A stretch of 54,694 bases of DNA from an uncultured Pelagibacteraceae bacterium (GTDB taxonomy: Bacteria > Pseudomonadota > Alphaproteobacteria > Pelagibacterales > Pelagibacteraceae), in NCBI GenBank assembly GCA_902611175.1, contig CACLYQ010000004.1:1-54694 (forward strand), written 5' to 3'. The notes beneath the pieces are model-generated. The model did not search any database, had not been told where the DNA came from, and saw nothing but the letters and a program-made list of their open reading frames with translations. This document shows, piece by piece, positions 9,379 to 20,585 of this stretch. Each line of letters opens with the position of its first letter. The first letter of the stretch is position 1. Both the position numbers and the translations under genes were made by a program.

Positions 9379-10793
9379 TAATTAATGTTTATTTGTGAAA
9401 TTATATCTATTATTCCACTAGGATATATAAAGTAAGCAAGAATGAAAAAGGTTGATGTTACTAGTGTAAATTTTAAACCTATATTATGTTTCGATTCAAA
9501 TTTTTCTTTTTCTGGGTCGAAATATATAATTTTGATTATTCTTAGATAATAAAAAGCAGCAATTACTGTTGCTAACAGTCCAACTATTGCTAAAAAATAC
9601 ATTTTTTCATTTATTACAGCCACAAAAATATAAAATTTTGCAAAAAAACCAGCTAATGGTGGTATTCCTGCTAAAGAGAATAGCACAACAAGCAATGATA
9701 ATGAAAGTAATGGATGATTTTTTGAAAGACCCGATAAATCATCTATGTTCTCATAATATTCATCATTTCGCTTAAGCATAAACAAACAACTAAAAAATGC
9801 TAAATTCATTACAAGATAAATTGTTATATATGTAATTGAGCTCTGCACACCTTGCGTTGTACCTGTAGATAAACCTGCAAGAGCATATCCCATATGACTA
9901 ATTGAACTGTAGGCTATTAGTCTTTTTAGATTTTTTTGACCAATTGCTGCTACCGCTCCGAATACCATAGATGCAATAGACAAAAATATAATTATCATTT
10001 GCCACTGATCATCTAATTCATAAAAAGGAATATATAGAAATCTAATAAATACTGTTAATGCAGCAATTTTTGGAAGTAATGCGAAAAAGACTGTTACAGA
10101 TGTTGGTGACCCTTGATAAACATCAGGTGCCCACATATGGAAAGGAACAGCAGAAATTTTAAAAGCTAATCCAACTAAAATAAATACTATTCCAAAAGTT
10201 AATCCGTATTCTATTTCTTTTGTATTAACCAGAATTTGATTAAAATTAGTCGTTTCTGAAAAACCATATGTAAGTGAACACCCATATAATAAAAGTCCAG
10301 ATGAAAGGGCGCTTAAAACAAAATATTTTAATCCAGCCTCAGTTGATAGTAAATTATCTCTATTAAATGATGCTAAAACATATAATGCTAATGATTGCAA
10401 TTCTAATCCCATATAGAAAACAATAAGATCGTTTGAACTAATCATCACCATCATACCTAAGATTGAGCATAAAATAAGAATTGGATATTCAATTTTGTTA
10501 ATTTTACTAATCTGAATATATTTTGATGATGACAGCATTACAAAAATCCCAGACAAAATTAAAAGAATTTTCATAAATATAGCTAAACTATCTATATTGT
10601 AGCTATTATTAAATAATGAGGATTTAATTTGCGTGTCTAAGTTAATTATTAATACTAAAGCAGCAACTAAACTTACAGTTGTTAAATTATACACTAGTTG
10701 AGAACTATTTTTTTTAAATACCCCAAATAATAATAAAAACATAATCATTATAGAAATAAATAACTCTGGAATTATAAGTTGTAGATTTTCCAT
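9378..10793 (-). CDS. nuoN: NADH-quinone oxidoreductase subunit N
   Basis: One of the three antiporter-like proton-pumping subunits in the membrane arm of complex I (471 residues, about 14 membrane helices). The family signature is seen in FYMGLELQSLALYVLASFNR with the conserved Glu, and in the KISAVPFHMWAPDVYQGSPT segment with the key lysine of the broken helix (about 213-232). The segment NLKRLIAYSSISHMGYALAG is also typical. It is the last nuo gene. The stop shares TAATG with birA, so the operon probably runs on into birA, coaX and rnj. Confidence 0.97.
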   Translation of the reverse strand: MENLQLIIPELFISIMIMFLLLFGVFKKNSSQLVYNLTTVSLVAALVLIINLDTQIKSSLFNNSYNIDSLAIFMKILLILSGIFVMLSSSKYIQISKINKIEYPILILCSILGMMVMISSNDLIVFYMGLELQSLALYVLASFNRDNLLSTEAGLKYFVLSALSSGLLLYGCSLTYGFSETTNFNQILVNTKEIEYGLTFGIVFILVGLAFKISAVPFHMWAPDVYQGSPTSVTVFFALLPKIAALTVFIRFLYIPFYELDDQWQMIIIFLSIASMVFGAVAAIGQKNLKRLIAYSSISHMGYALAGLSTGTTQGVQSSITYITIYLVMNLAFFSCLFMLKRNDEYYENIDDLSGLSKNHPLLSLSLLVVLFSLAGIPPLAGFFAKFYIFVAVINEKMYFLAIVGLLATVIAAFYYLRIIKIIYFDPEKEKFESKHNIGLKFTLVTSTFFILAYFIYPSGIIDIISQININ

Positions 10794-12289
10794 TATTCGC
10801 CTAATGCTAATTTATTAATCTTGTCTAAATTGTTCATGTCTAACATATTTGCAACTGATACTTCTATAGAGTTAATCAAAGGTTCTGGATAAAAACCAAA
10901 AAATATAATCGGTAATACTAAAAGCCATAAGGTAACAATTTCGAATCTTTTTAAATCAACCATTTTTTTTACATCTTCATTAATTAAATTTCCAAAGATA
11001 ATTCTCTTATATAACCAAAGCATATATGCCGCCCCCAAGATCACACCTAGACTTGCAATTGTTGCTACTAGTATATTTTTTTTAAATGCGCCCATTAAAA
11101 CTAAAAATTCACCAACAAACCCACTTGTTCCAGGTAATCCAAGAGCTCCCAAAGTAAAAACCATAAAAACTATTGCATACTTTGGCATTATAGAAACTAA
11201 GCCTCCATATCTATTTATAAGTCTTGTATGAAGTCTATCGTAAACAACTCCAACACATAAAAATAGTGCTGCTGATACCAGACCATGACTTATCATTTGG
11301 AAGATGCTTCCTTCTATTCCTTGCTGTGTCATTGTGAAAATACCTAGTGTTACAAATCCCATATGAGCTACGGACGAATAAGCTATTAGTTTCTTCATAT
11401 CTTCCTGCATTAAGGCTACTAATGATGTGTAAATAATCGCTATCAAACTAAGTGTGTAAACTAAAGGAACAAAATATAATGAAGCATCAGGAAACAAACC
11501 TAGAGAAAACCTTATAAATCCATATCCAGCCATTTTTAAAAGTATTGCAGCTAGTAAAACCGAACCAGCAGTTGGTGCCTCTACATGAGCATCTGGTAAC
11601 CATGTATGTACTGGCCACATTGGTGTTTTGACAGCAAAGGAACTAAAAAATGCTAGCCACAATAAATTTTGGTACTTAGCGTCGATACCCAATTCATATA
11701 ACTTAATGACATCTGTTGTACCAGTTATCCAATATATTGATATGATAGCAACCAACATTAAAACCGAACCTAGCAAAGTATATAAAAAGAATTTAAATGC
11801 TGAATAAACTCTTCTTTCTCCACCCCATATACCAATAATTAAAAACATTGGTATAAGACCAGCTTCAAAAAATAAATAAAATACAACTAAGTCCAACGAG
11901 CAAAAGACACCAATCATAAATGTTTCGAGTATCAAGATTGCTATTAAAAAATCTTTTAATCTATTTTTGATAGTTGCATTTACAGTTATTACACAAATTG
12001 GGGTAATAAATGTGGTGAGTAAAATAAATAAGATTGATATCCCGTCTACTCCTACTTTATAATTAACAAATCCTGAAATCCATTCTCTTTCTTCAACAAA
12101 CTGAAAGTCAACTATAGATTTATCAAAAACAATCCATAGATATAAAGACAAGAAAAAATTAGCTAAAGTTATAAAAAGGGCAACATATTTGCTACTTTGA
12201 TATTGAGAATTAGACGATCTAACAAAAAATATAAATAAAGCTCCTATTGATGGAAGTAAAATTAATGATGATAGAATTGGAAAATTCAT
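10793..12289 (-). CDS. nuoM: NADH-quinone oxidoreductase subunit M
   Basis: Antiporter-like proton-pumping subunit of complex I (498 residues). The diagnostic segments are FYLFFEAGLIPMFLIIGIWGG with the functionally critical Glu (about 140-160), KTPMWPVHTWLPDAHVEAPTAGSVLLA with the key Lys (about 222-250) and KKLIAYSSVAHMGFVTLG (about 300). The start lies 1 nt after the nuoL stop, and its own stop overlaps the nuoN start, so translation is almost continuous through the membrane-arm genes. Confidence 0.97.
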   Translation of the reverse strand: MNFPILSSLILLPSIGALFIFFVRSSNSQYQSSKYVALFITLANFFLSLYLWIVFDKSIVDFQFVEEREWISGFVNYKVGVDGISILFILLTTFITPICVITVNATIKNRLKDFLIAILILETFMIGVFCSLDLVVFYLFFEAGLIPMFLIIGIWGGERRVYSAFKFFLYTLLGSVLMLVAIISIYWITGTTDVIKLYELGIDAKYQNLLWLAFFSSFAVKTPMWPVHTWLPDAHVEAPTAGSVLLAAILLKMAGYGFIRFSLGLFPDASLYFVPLVYTLSLIAIIYTSLVALMQEDMKKLIAYSSVAHMGFVTLGIFTMTQQGIEGSIFQMISHGLVSAALFLCVGVVYDRLHTRLINRYGGLVSIMPKYAIVFMVFTLGALGLPGTSGFVGEFLVLMGAFKKNILVATIASLGVILGAAYMLWLYKRIIFGNLINEDVKKMVDLKRFEIVTLWLLVLPIIFFGFYPEPLINSIEVSVANMLDMNNLDKINKLALGE

Positions 12290-12290
12290 A

Positions 12291-14204
12291 TTATTTTACT
12301 ATTAATAAAGTTAGTAGAATTGAAAAACCAAGAAGCATTATAAAGGCATACTGATAAATATAACCTGATTGAAACTTTACAGCTTTAAAAGAAAAAAGTT
12401 TTACTAAATTAGAAATTCCATCTGGTCCAAATTTATCGATTATTAATCCATCAATTTTTTTCCAAAGAAATATTCCAAAATTTTTTGAAGGTTTAATAAA
12501 AATTTGATCATACAATTCGTCAAAATACCATTTTTTTTGGAGAAAAATATAAACTGGCATGTTTATGGAAACTATTTCATCTACGATTTTAGTATTTTTA
12601 ACAAATAGATAATATGATAATGGAATTGTTAGTACTACCAACGTAGGAGTTAAAAACAAAAACCAAGTTGGAGGATGTTCTTTTCTTAAAGGTTCTAGAA
12701 ACTTTATAGACTCTCCCCAAAAATTATACATTGTATCATGACCGATAAATAATTCTTTAAATAAAAAGCCTGAAAAAATTGCACCAACAGCTAATAATAC
12801 TAAAGGTAACATCATGCTTAATGGAGACTCGTGCATTGTATCAATACTAAGATCTTTATTTTTGTAATCTCCATGGAAAGTTTTAAATATTAATCTCCAT
12901 GAGTATATAGAAGTCATTACAGCAGTTAATACGCCAATACCAGCGGCATAAATTCCAAATTTTGTTTCACTTATATAAGCAAATTCAATTATTGCATCTT
13001 TAGAATAAAAACCTGATAGGAAAGGAAATCCTGTTAAAGCTAAAGTACCTACAACCATTAATGCATAAGTGTAAGGTAATTTTCTAAATACTCCGCCCAT
13101 CTTAGTAACATCTTGTTCATCTTTAAATGAATGAATTACTGAACCAGAGCCTAAGAAAAGTAGAGCTTTAAAAAAAGCATGTGTAAATAAATGAAACATA
13201 GCAACATTATATGCACCTACACCTGCTGCAAAGAACATGTACCCCAATTGACTACAAGTAGAATAAGCAATAATTTTTTTTATATCTGTTTGCACTAAGG
13301 CAACTGTAGCTGCAAAAAAAGCTGTGGTCATTCCAACTAACGTGATTACAGACAAAGCTAATTCTGAATACTCATAAATTGGAGAACATCTAACTACTAA
13401 AAAAACTCCTGCTGTTACCATTGTGGCTGCATGAATTAATGCGGATACTGGTGTTGGACCTTCCATTGCATCTGGTAACCATGTATGAAGCAAAAATTGT
13501 GCTGATTTCCCCATTGCTCCAATAAAAAGTAATAAACAAATTAAATCTGTTGTATTAAATTCAAAAGATAGAAAATTTATTTTTTGATCTATAATTTCAG
13601 GTATTTTAAGAAAAACTTCGTCATAATTTACGGTACCAAAAATATAAAATATTAAAAAAATCCCTAATGCAAAACCAAAGTCGCCAACTCTATTTACTAT
13701 AAAAGCCTTAATAGCAGCAGCATTAGCAGTCTCTTTTTTATACCAAAAACCAATTAAAAAGTAAGAGCAAAGACCAACTCCTTCCCATCCGAAGAATAAT
13801 TGTAAAAAATTATCTGATGTTACTAAAGTTAACATAGCAAATGTAAATAATGATAAATAGGACATAAATCTTGGTTTATGTGGGTCGTGAGACATGTAAC
13901 CAATAGAATAAATATGAACTAAGGATGAAACTAGAGTAACTACGACTAACATTACTGCAGAAAGAGCATCAACTTTAATTGACCAATTTACATTTAAAGA
14001 TCCTGAATTTATCCAAGTTGCGATAATTGCATTATGCTCATATCCTGATGAAACAACTTTAAAAAATATGAACAAAGATAATAATGCCGAAACAGAAACC
14101 AAAACACATGTGATTAATTGAGATAATTTATCACCAATAGTTTTACCAAAGAAACCTGATATGATTGAACCTATTAAAGGTAAAAATAATATTAAATATT
14201 CCAT
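12291..14204 (-). CDS. nuoL: NADH-quinone oxidoreductase subunit L
   Basis: The largest antiporter-like subunit, at the distal end of the complex I membrane arm (637 residues). Conserved stretches are FFGWEGVGLCSYFLIGFWY with the key Glu (about 136-155), SAQFLLHTWLPDAMEGPTPVSALIHAATMVTAGVFL (about 233-268) and KKIIAYSTCSQLGYMFFA (about 308-325). The C-terminal part is expected to form the long lateral helix and the anchoring helix, the latter seen as YAFIMLLGFSILLTLLIV. It begins directly after nuoK with no spacer, consistent with one operon. Confidence 0.97.
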   Translation of the reverse strand: MEYLILFLPLIGSIISGFFGKTIGDKLSQLITCVLVSVSALLSLFIFFKVVSSGYEHNAIIATWINSGSLNVNWSIKVDALSAVMLVVVTLVSSLVHIYSIGYMSHDPHKPRFMSYLSLFTFAMLTLVTSDNFLQLFFGWEGVGLCSYFLIGFWYKKETANAAAIKAFIVNRVGDFGFALGIFLIFYIFGTVNYDEVFLKIPEIIDQKINFLSFEFNTTDLICLLLFIGAMGKSAQFLLHTWLPDAMEGPTPVSALIHAATMVTAGVFLVVRCSPIYEYSELALSVITLVGMTTAFFAATVALVQTDIKKIIAYSTCSQLGYMFFAAGVGAYNVAMFHLFTHAFFKALLFLGSGSVIHSFKDEQDVTKMGGVFRKLPYTYALMVVGTLALTGFPFLSGFYSKDAIIEFAYISETKFGIYAAGIGVLTAVMTSIYSWRLIFKTFHGDYKNKDLSIDTMHESPLSMMLPLVLLAVGAIFSGFLFKELFIGHDTMYNFWGESIKFLEPLRKEHPPTWFLFLTPTLVVLTIPLSYYLFVKNTKIVDEIVSINMPVYIFLQKKWYFDELYDQIFIKPSKNFGIFLWKKIDGLIIDKFGPDGISNLVKLFSFKAVKFQSGYIYQYAFIMLLGFSILLTLLIVK

Positions 14205-14516
14205 TTACCCTTTCAATCTGTCGATTTCTTCAACTCTTATTGTTCCTGAGTTTCTGTAATAAACCACAATAATTGCAAGTCCTATTGCAGCCTCAGCTGC
14301 AGCTACTGTTAATATGAATAATGTGAAAACCTGGCCACTCAGATCGTTAATAAAAATAGAAAAAGATACTAAATTTATATTTACAGCTAAAAGTATTAAT
14401 TCAATACTCATCAATATAACGATAATATTTTTTCTATTTAGAAAAATACCGACAATACCGATTGTGAATATAATAGCAGCGAGAGTTAAATAATGTCCAA
14501 GACCAATACTAAGCAT
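14205..14516 (-). CDS. nuoK: NADH-quinone oxidoreductase subunit K
   Basis: Small membrane-arm subunit of complex I (103 residues, three helices), the homologue of mitochondrial ND4L. The two buried glutamates of the proton path are visible in [17 protein letters not shown] (about 34-50) and in [16 protein letters not shown] (about 72-87). It overlaps the end of nuoJ by 8 nt and abuts nuoL, the usual arrangement. Confidence 0.96.
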   Translation of the reverse strand: MLSIGLGHYLTLAAIIFTIGIVGIFLNRKNIIVILMSIELILLAVNINLVSFSIFINDLSGQVFTLFILTVAAAEAAIGLAIIVVYYRNSGTIRVEEIDRLKG

Positions 14517-15141
14517 CTATTTTAACTCCTTTATTATTTTCAACATCAACTAATTCGATACCATCTTTTCTATCTCTAGATATTTGTTTGAAATAACTTT
14601 GTCTTTTTACTCCAGATCTCTGTCTGAAGGTCAATACAATTGCTCCTATCATGGCTACCAATAAAACCATTCCAGATAATTGAAACAAATGAATATAATC
14701 AGTATATATAACACCTCCTAAAGATTGAGTATTTGTTAAGTCAGTATTTATTTCAATCGCAATTGAATCTAACAAATCTGGTTTATATTTCCATCCACCT
14801 ATAACAATAATTAATTCAAAAAATATAATTATACTTACTAATAGACCAACTGGAATATGAGAACTTCTTCCACTAGAATTAAACCATTCATTTTTTTGTT
14901 GAGCAACATTTAACATCATTACAACAAATAAAAATAATACTGCCACTGCTCCAACGTATACAATAAGCATTATCATTCCTAAAAATTCGGCACCAATCAT
15001 GATGAACAGACAAGAAATACTAATAAAGTCCAATATTAAAAAAAAAACTGAATTAACTGTGTTTTTCGAAACAGTTACCATAATTGCAGAAACAATTGCA
15101 ATCAGTGAAAATATATAAAAGATTATTGCGTGAGCAATCAT
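14509..15141 (-). CDS. nuoJ: NADH-quinone oxidoreductase subunit J
   Basis: Membrane-arm subunit of complex I (210 residues, five helices), the homologue of ND6. The characteristic third-helix segment [28 protein letters not shown] (about 50-77) carries the pi-bulge region involved in coupling, and the last helix is followed by [12 protein letters not shown] (about 170-182). The polar C-terminal tail of about 35 residues is hydrophilic and less conserved. It is 3 nt from nuoI and overlaps nuoK. Confidence 0.95.
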   Translation of the reverse strand: MIAHAIIFYIFSLIAIVSAIMVTVSKNTVNSVFFLILDFISISCLFIMIGAEFLGMIMLIVYVGAVAVLFLFVVMMLNVAQQKNEWFNSSGRSSHIPVGLLVSIIIFFELIIVIGGWKYKPDLLDSIAIEINTDLTNTQSLGGVIYTDYIHLFQLSGMVLLVAMIGAIVLTFRQRSGVKRQSYFKQISRDRKDGIELVDVENNKGVKIDA

Positions 15142-15144
15142 TGA

Positions 15145-15630
15145 TTATCTGTGGGAGCTATCAGCATTAATATTTGCTGCTAAAATATTCTCCCATCTAT
15201 CTCCATTCTCTAACAACTTTTCTTTGTTATAATAAAGTTCTTCTCTTGTTTCTGTAGCAAATTCAAAATTTGGACCTTGTACAATCGCGTCCACTGGACA
15301 GGATTGTTCGCACAAACCACAATAAATACATTTTAACATATCAATATCATAACGAGTAGTTTTTCTACTTCCATCTTCTCTCTCGCTAGACTCTATTGTT
15401 ATAGCCTGAGCAGGACAAACAGCTTCACATAGTTTACAAGCAATACATCTCTCCTCACCATTTGGATATCTTCTTAGCGCATGTTCTCCCCTTGCTCTCG
15501 GACTAATTGAACCTTTTTCAAAAGGATAATTAATTGTTTTTTTTGGTTTAAATATTTCTTTTATTGCCATGATTAATCCCGTTAAAAAATCAATCATAAA
15601 AATTGTTTTGAAAAATCTTATTAAGCTCAT
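15145..15630 (-). CDS. nuoI: NADH-quinone oxidoreductase subunit I
   Basis: Carries iron-sulfur clusters N6a and N6b between the peripheral and membrane arms of complex I. Two ferredoxin motifs are clear: [12 protein letters not shown] (about residues 60-71) and [12 protein letters not shown] (about 98-109). I place the start at the ATG at 15630 (161 residues, MSLIRFFKT) because the longer frame would start with TTG, and the sequence GGGGA lies suitably upstream of this ATG inside the end of nuoH. One nucleotide separates it from the nuoH stop. Confidence 0.95.
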   Translation of the reverse strand: MSLIRFFKTIFMIDFLTGLIMAIKEIFKPKKTINYPFEKGSISPRARGEHALRRYPNGEERCIACKLCEAVCPAQAITIESSEREDGSRKTTRYDIDMLKCIYCGLCEQSCPVDAIVQGPNFEFATETREELYYNKEKLLENGDRWENILAANINADSSHR

Positions 15631-15631
15631 T

Positions 15632-16630
15632 TTAATTCCCCGGTAATAAATCAAAATACATTAAAAAACTTGCAGTTAATACTACATAAATTAATGAAAA
15701 TGGTAGAAAAATTTTCCATCCAAGTTTCATTAATTGATCATACCTGTATCTAGGTACTATTGCTTTTATCAGAGCAAATAAGATAAATAGAAAGAGTATT
15801 TTCAAGATTAACCATATTGGCGCTGGAATAACGTTAAATGGAAATAAATCTATCGGAGATAACCAGCCGCCAAGAAATAAAATGGATCCCATTGCACACA
15901 TAAGTAAAATGTTAGCATACTCTCCTAACCAAAACATTGCATACATCATCCCAGAATATTCTGTCTGGTAACCCGCAACTAGCTCTGCTTCAGCTTCGGG
16001 CAAATCAAATGGTGGTCTGTTAGTTTCTGCTAATGCTGAAATAAAAAATATTATAAACATTGGGAATAGAGGTATTACAAACCATAAATCTTTTTGAGCT
16101 AAAACTATGTCACTTAGATTTAATGAACCTACACAAAGTAATACATTTATGATTATTACACCTATGGAAACTTCATAAGAAACCATTTGAGCTGCAGATC
16201 TAATTGCTCCTAGAAAAGGATACTTTGAATTAGATGCCCATCCACCCATAATTATTCCATAAACACCTAAAGATGAAACTGCAAAAAGATATAAAATACC
16301 AACATTGATATCTGCTAGTACAAAAGTTTCACTAAAAGGAATTACCGCCCAAGCAATTAGAGCCAGAGTCATTGTAACTATTGGCGCTAATATAAATATA
16401 ACTTTATTTGAGCTCGCTGGAATAATTATTTCTTTAAAGATATATTTTAATGCGTCAGCTAATGTTTGAAATAATCCAAATGGACCAACAACGTTAGGAC
16501 CTCTCCTTTTTTGAACAAAAGCCCATACTCTTCTATCTAACCAAACAATCATTGCAACAGATACTAAAACTGGGATCAATAGAAACAAAATTTTATAAAT
16601 TTGTTCAAAAAATATAAACAATTCAGCCAT
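15632..16630 (-). CDS. nuoH: NADH-quinone oxidoreductase subunit H
   Basis: Membrane-arm subunit (ND1 homologue, 332 residues, eight helices) that contacts the peripheral arm and forms part of the quinone chamber. The conserved [22 protein letters not shown] segment (about 37-58), the [28 protein letters not shown] loop with its acidic residues (about 205-232) and the [14 protein letters not shown] segment near the C-terminus are diagnostic. Its ATG overlaps the nuoG stop. Confidence 0.97.
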   Translation of the reverse strand: MAELFIFFEQIYKILFLLIPVLVSVAMIVWLDRRVWAFVQKRRGPNVVGPFGLFQTLADALKYIFKEIIIPASSNKVIFILAPIVTMTLALIAWAVIPFSETFVLADINVGILYLFAVSSLGVYGIIMGGWASNSKYPFLGAIRSAAQMVSYEVSIGVIIINVLLCVGSLNLSDIVLAQKDLWFVIPLFPMFIIFFISALAETNRPPFDLPEAEAELVAGYQTEYSGMMYAMFWLGEYANILLMCAMGSILFLGGWLSPIDLFPFNVIPAPIWLILKILFLFILFALIKAIVPRYRYDQLMKLGWKIFLPFSLIYVVLTASFLMYFDLLPGN

Positions 16631-18660
16631 TAATTATCGGTTCCAGTTTTTGGTAAACTCATTCTAATATTTTTACACTCTGACATTGTTTTTGATGCTC
16701 TTGCTATTACATTGGAGTGATAATAATCAATCTCTTCAGTAATAATTTTTTCTGATTTAAAATTATATTCAGGCACCACAAAATCAGCTTCATTTTTGTT
16801 ATTAAGATGTAAATAATTAATTAATGAATCTATAAGTTGATTTTTATCTTTATATAAATTTTTTCTTTTAATAAATGAAGAGAGTTCATTTATTATTTGC
16901 CAATCCTCTTTAGCTTCACCTGGTGGATATGATGCCTTGTAGGCTTTTTGCAATTTTCCTTCTAAATTTGTAAAGTAACCATCTTGCTCTGTGTAAGCAG
17001 CACCAGGCAGAATTACATCAGCAATACTTGCACCTTTATCACCATGACTACCAATATAAATTATAAATTCGTTTTTTTTCTCAAATTTTAAATTATCTTG
17101 GCCGAATAAAATTAAAACTTCAAAGCTATTATTTTCTAATTTGTCTAATATTTCAAAGCTAGAATTTTTTGACAATACATTTAAGTCATATGAGCCCACT
17201 GTGGATGAATTTTTTGATAATAAATTTAATGCATTCCAATCATCAGAAATTTTATCATTTTCAACTAAATATTTTTTTAATTCTTCAAAAATATAAGATG
17301 CCGACTTAAGTTTAAGAATTGATTGTCCAAAAATTATAGCCGGATATTTTGATTTTTTAATTTTTTCTGAAATTTCGTGCTTATTATCAATAATATCTTT
17401 TATAGTGTTGGTATTATTCGATATAACTTGGTAAGGATAAGTTAAATCACCAACATCACCTAAAGAAATAATTTCGGTCTTATTTTTTAAATAATTTTTT
17501 CTAATTCGTGAGTTTAATATTGTTGCTTCAAATCTTGGATTTGTACCTATCAGAATTATTAAATCGCTTTTTTCTATTCCTTCAATTGAGCTGTTAAATA
17601 GATAATTACTTCTTACATTTGTATTAATATATAATTTTTCATTTCTAGATTCCAAATTTTCAGACTTGATCGTTTTTTCAAAAAAATCTTTTGCTGCATA
17701 TGTAGTTTCCATATTTGTCATATCACCAATAAATCCAGCAATATTCTCAGACTTTGTTTCTGAAATTCTTTCAGATACAGCTTTAAAAGCTTCGTCCCAA
17801 CTCGAAGGCTTTAATTTATTATTAATCTTTACATAAGGTATATCTAATCTTTGATTTTTTAGGCCATCACATGCATATCTTGTTTTATCAGATATCCATT
17901 CTTCATTTATTTCCTCGTTAATTCTTGGAAGAACTCTTTTAACCTCCCATCCGTATGTGTCTACTCTTATATTTGATCCTACTGCATCCATTACATCAAT
18001 TGTCTCAGTTTTTTTAAGTTCCCAAGGTCTTGCTTCGAAGACATAAGGCTTTGATGTAAGTGCACCGACAGGACATAAATCAATAACATTAGCTGAGAGT
18101 TCAGACTCCATTGCTTTTTCTAAGTAAGTGGTGATTTGCATATTCTCACCTCTGCCAATTGCACCAAGTTCTGGAACTCCAGCAACTTCGGTTGCAAATC
18201 TAATACATCTTGTACAATGAATGCATCTTGTCATTTGAGTTTTTATAAGCGGGCCCATATATTTTTCGGGTACATATCTTTTATTTTCTTTAAATCTTGA
18301 TTTATCTATTCCGTAGTACATAGATTGATCTTGTAAATCACATTCCCCACCTTGATCACATACTGGACAATCAAGTGGATGGTTTGCTAGTAAAAATTCC
18401 ATTACACCTTTTCTCGCTTTTTTGACTTTTTCAGTGTTAGTTTTCAGCACCATCCCCTCTGCAGCAGGCATAGCGCAAGATGCGATTGGTTTAGGAGATT
18501 TTTCCATTTCAACTAAACACATTCTACAATTTCCAGCTATAGATAATTTTTCGTGATAACAGAACCTTGGTATCTCTGCACCTGCTTGTTCACAGGCTTG
18601 TAAAACAGTTGTTCCTTCTTCTACTTCAACATCAATATCATTTACTTTAAGTTTAAGCAT
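16630..18660 (-). CDS. nuoG: NADH-quinone oxidoreductase subunit G
   Basis: Largest peripheral-arm subunit of complex I (676 residues). The N-terminal 2Fe-2S domain has [15 protein letters not shown] (about 34-48), followed by the His/Cys cluster motif [18 protein letters not shown] (about 94-111) and a 4Fe-4S motif [16 protein letters not shown] (about 142-157). The remainder is a degenerate molybdopterin-oxidoreductase domain, and no molybdopterin chemistry is expected. The start overlaps nuoF by 8 nt. Length and motif order are typical of alphaproteobacteria. Confidence 0.97.
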   Translation of the reverse strand: MLKLKVNDIDVEVEEGTTVLQACEQAGAEIPRFCYHEKLSIAGNCRMCLVEMEKSPKPIASCAMPAAEGMVLKTNTEKVKKARKGVMEFLLANHPLDCPVCDQGGECDLQDQSMYYGIDKSRFKENKRYVPEKYMGPLIKTQMTRCIHCTRCIRFATEVAGVPELGAIGRGENMQITTYLEKAMESELSANVIDLCPVGALTSKPYVFEARPWELKKTETIDVMDAVGSNIRVDTYGWEVKRVLPRINEEINEEWISDKTRYACDGLKNQRLDIPYVKINNKLKPSSWDEAFKAVSERISETKSENIAGFIGDMTNMETTYAAKDFFEKTIKSENLESRNEKLYINTNVRSNYLFNSSIEGIEKSDLIILIGTNPRFEATILNSRIRKNYLKNKTEIISLGDVGDLTYPYQVISNNTNTIKDIIDNKHEISEKIKKSKYPAIIFGQSILKLKSASYIFEELKKYLVENDKISDDWNALNLLSKNSSTVGSYDLNVLSKNSSFEILDKLENNSFEVLILFGQDNLKFEKKNEFIIYIGSHGDKGASIADVILPGAAYTEQDGYFTNLEGKLQKAYKASYPPGEAKEDWQIINELSSFIKRKNLYKDKNQLIDSLINYLHLNNKNEADFVVPEYNFKSEKIITEEIDYYHSNVIARASKTMSECKNIRMSLPKTGTDN

Positions 18661-19984
18661 TTTCTTTTTCTAATAAATGTTGATCAACTAAATAAGGTAT
18701 ATCTTTTTGCTTTTTCACTATAGGATCAAACTTATTTCTTTCAATTATTTCGTCTTTAAAATTTCTGATTAATCCCTGAACAGGCCACGAAGATCCTTCT
18801 CCAAAAGCACAAATAGTATGGCCTTCAATTTGTTTTGTTACATCTAATAACATATCTACTTCATCTCTTGTAGCTTCACCTTTTGCCATTCTTTCTAACA
18901 TTCTCCACATCCAACCAGAACCTTCTCTGCATGGCGTACATTGACCACAGCTCTCGTGTTTATAAAATCTTGCTATTCTAGCCATACACTTAATAATATC
19001 TTGATCTTTGTTTATAACCACAATGCCAGCTGTTCCTAAACCTGTCTTATTCTCAACACATGCATCAAAATCCATTTTAATTGTTTCACATGTCTCTTTT
19101 GGTAGTAAAGGCATTGATGAACCGCCAGGTATAACTGCTTTTAAATTATCCCATCCGCCTATTACTCCACCTGCATGTTTTTCGATTAATTCTTTTAAAG
19201 GTATTCCCATTTCTTCTTCTACGTTGCAGGGATTATTTACGTTTCCTGAAATACAATATATTTTAGAACCAGTATTTTTTGGTCTACCTAGGGATGAAAA
19301 CCATTTTCCACCTCTTCTTAGGATAGTTGGCACCACTGAAATTGTTTCAACATTATTTATTATTGTCGGGCATCCATAAAGACCTATCAAAGCTGGAAAT
19401 GGAGGTTTTAATCTTGGTTGACCTTTTTTTCCTTCAATACTCTCAAGCAAAGCAGTTTCCTCACCACAGATATAAGCCCCAGCACCATAATGAATGTAAA
19501 TATCTAATTCCCAATCGGTGCCTGCAGAATTTTTTCCTAAGAGACCATCCTTGTACGCTTCATCGATAGCTGTTTGAAGCTTTTGTCCTTCATTAAAATA
19601 TTCTCCTCTTATATAAATATAGCACTTATGTGCATTAACTGCGTAAGATGCAATTAAACAGCCTTCTATTAGTTTATGTGGTTCAAATCTCAGAATATCT
19701 CTGTCTTTACATGTGCCTGGTTCAGACTCATCTGCGTTAATTACTAAATAATGCGGTCTTGATCCAACTTCTTTTGGAGCAAAAGACCATTTCAATCCTG
19801 TGGGAAATCCAGCACCTCCTCTCCCTCTAAGTTCAGAGGCTTTAATTTCATTAATTATCCATTCTCTTCCTTTACCACAAATTTCTTTCGTATCCTTCCA
19901 GTCTCCCCTCTGTTTTGCAGATGTTAAATCAGCACCAAAATCATTGTATAAATTTTGAAAAATTCTATCTTTATCTTCAAGCAT
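18653..19984 (-). CDS. nuoF: NADH-quinone oxidoreductase subunit F (NADH-binding)
   Basis: Binds NADH and FMN and carries the N3 cluster (443 residues). The glycine-rich loop [15 protein letters not shown] (about 53-67) and [13 protein letters not shown] (about 84-96) form the FMN/NADH site. [18 protein letters not shown] is also diagnostic, and the cluster ligands lie in [11 protein letters not shown] with a later Cys in TICAFGEG. It overlaps nuoE and nuoG by 8 nt each. Confidence 0.97.
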   Translation of the reverse strand: MLEDKDRIFQNLYNDFGADLTSAKQRGDWKDTKEICGKGREWIINEIKASELRGRGGAGFPTGLKWSFAPKEVGSRPHYLVINADESEPGTCKDRDILRFEPHKLIEGCLIASYAVNAHKCYIYIRGEYFNEGQKLQTAIDEAYKDGLLGKNSAGTDWELDIYIHYGAGAYICGEETALLESIEGKKGQPRLKPPFPALIGLYGCPTIINNVETISVVPTILRRGGKWFSSLGRPKNTGSKIYCISGNVNNPCNVEEEMGIPLKELIEKHAGGVIGGWDNLKAVIPGGSSMPLLPKETCETIKMDFDACVENKTGLGTAGIVVINKDQDIIKCMARIARFYKHESCGQCTPCREGSGWMWRMLERMAKGEATRDEVDMLLDVTKQIEGHTICAFGEGSSWPVQGLIRNFKDEIIERNKFDPIVKKQKDIPYLVDQHLLEKENA

Positions 19985-20585
19985 TTTTATTACCTATTAA
20001 TGTTTTTCTAGTATTTTCTGGCTCAGAACTTAATCTGCCTCTATAAGATCCTGGTTGAGGAACTTCATCATTACTTATTTTATCAATTATTTGCTCAAGT
20101 TTTGTTGTATCTAAATCCTCGTAATAGTCCTCATTTAATTGAAGCATTGGAGCATTCACACAAGCACCTAAACATTCTACTTCTAACCAAGAAGTTTTTC
20201 CATCCTCAGACAAACGATTTTCTTCCTCAGAAATTTTTCGTTTACAAACATCTACTAAATTATATGCACCCCTTAACATACATGGGGTTGTTGTACATAC
20301 TTGAAAGAAATATTTACCAACCGGAGTTAAATTATACATGCTATAAAATGTAGCCACTTCATATACTTTTATGTATGGCATGTCTAAATACTTTGCTATG
20401 TATTTCATTGCACTTAAAGGTATCCAATTATCATTTTGTTTTTGTGCTAAGTATAATAAAGCCATAACTGCACTTTGTTGTTTTCCAGAAGGATAATTTT
20501 TAATAATACTATCTGCTGTCTCTTTGTTTTTTTTACTAAACTCAAATTTTTCAGGTTGTACTTTTGATATTTTTTTAACAGCCAT
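19977..20585 (-). CDS. nuoE: NADH-quinone oxidoreductase subunit E
   Basis: Thioredoxin-fold subunit holding the N1a 2Fe-2S cluster (202 residues). The four cysteines are in [10 protein letters not shown] (first pair, about 97-102) and [10 protein letters not shown] (second pair, about 144-148). The segment [23 protein letters not shown] is typical. The C-terminal 40 residues are polar and variable. It starts at the TAATG junction with nuoD and overlaps nuoF by 8 nt. Confidence 0.96.
   Translation of the reverse strand: MAVKKISKVQPEKFEFSKKNKETADSIIKNYPSGKQQSAVMALLYLAQKQNDNWIPLSAMKYIAKYLDMPYIKVYEVATFYSMYNLTPVGKYFFQVCTTTPCMLRGAYNLVDVCKRKISEEENRLSEDGKTSWLEVECLGACVNAPMLQLNEDYYEDLDTTKLEQIIDKISNDEVPQPGSYRGRLSSEPENTRKTLIGNKNA

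Noticed and set aside
19008-19569. Plus-strand open frames of 123 and 80 codons inside nuoF.
   Set aside because: They lie fully antisense to a well-conserved gene, have no recognisable domain and overlap each other.
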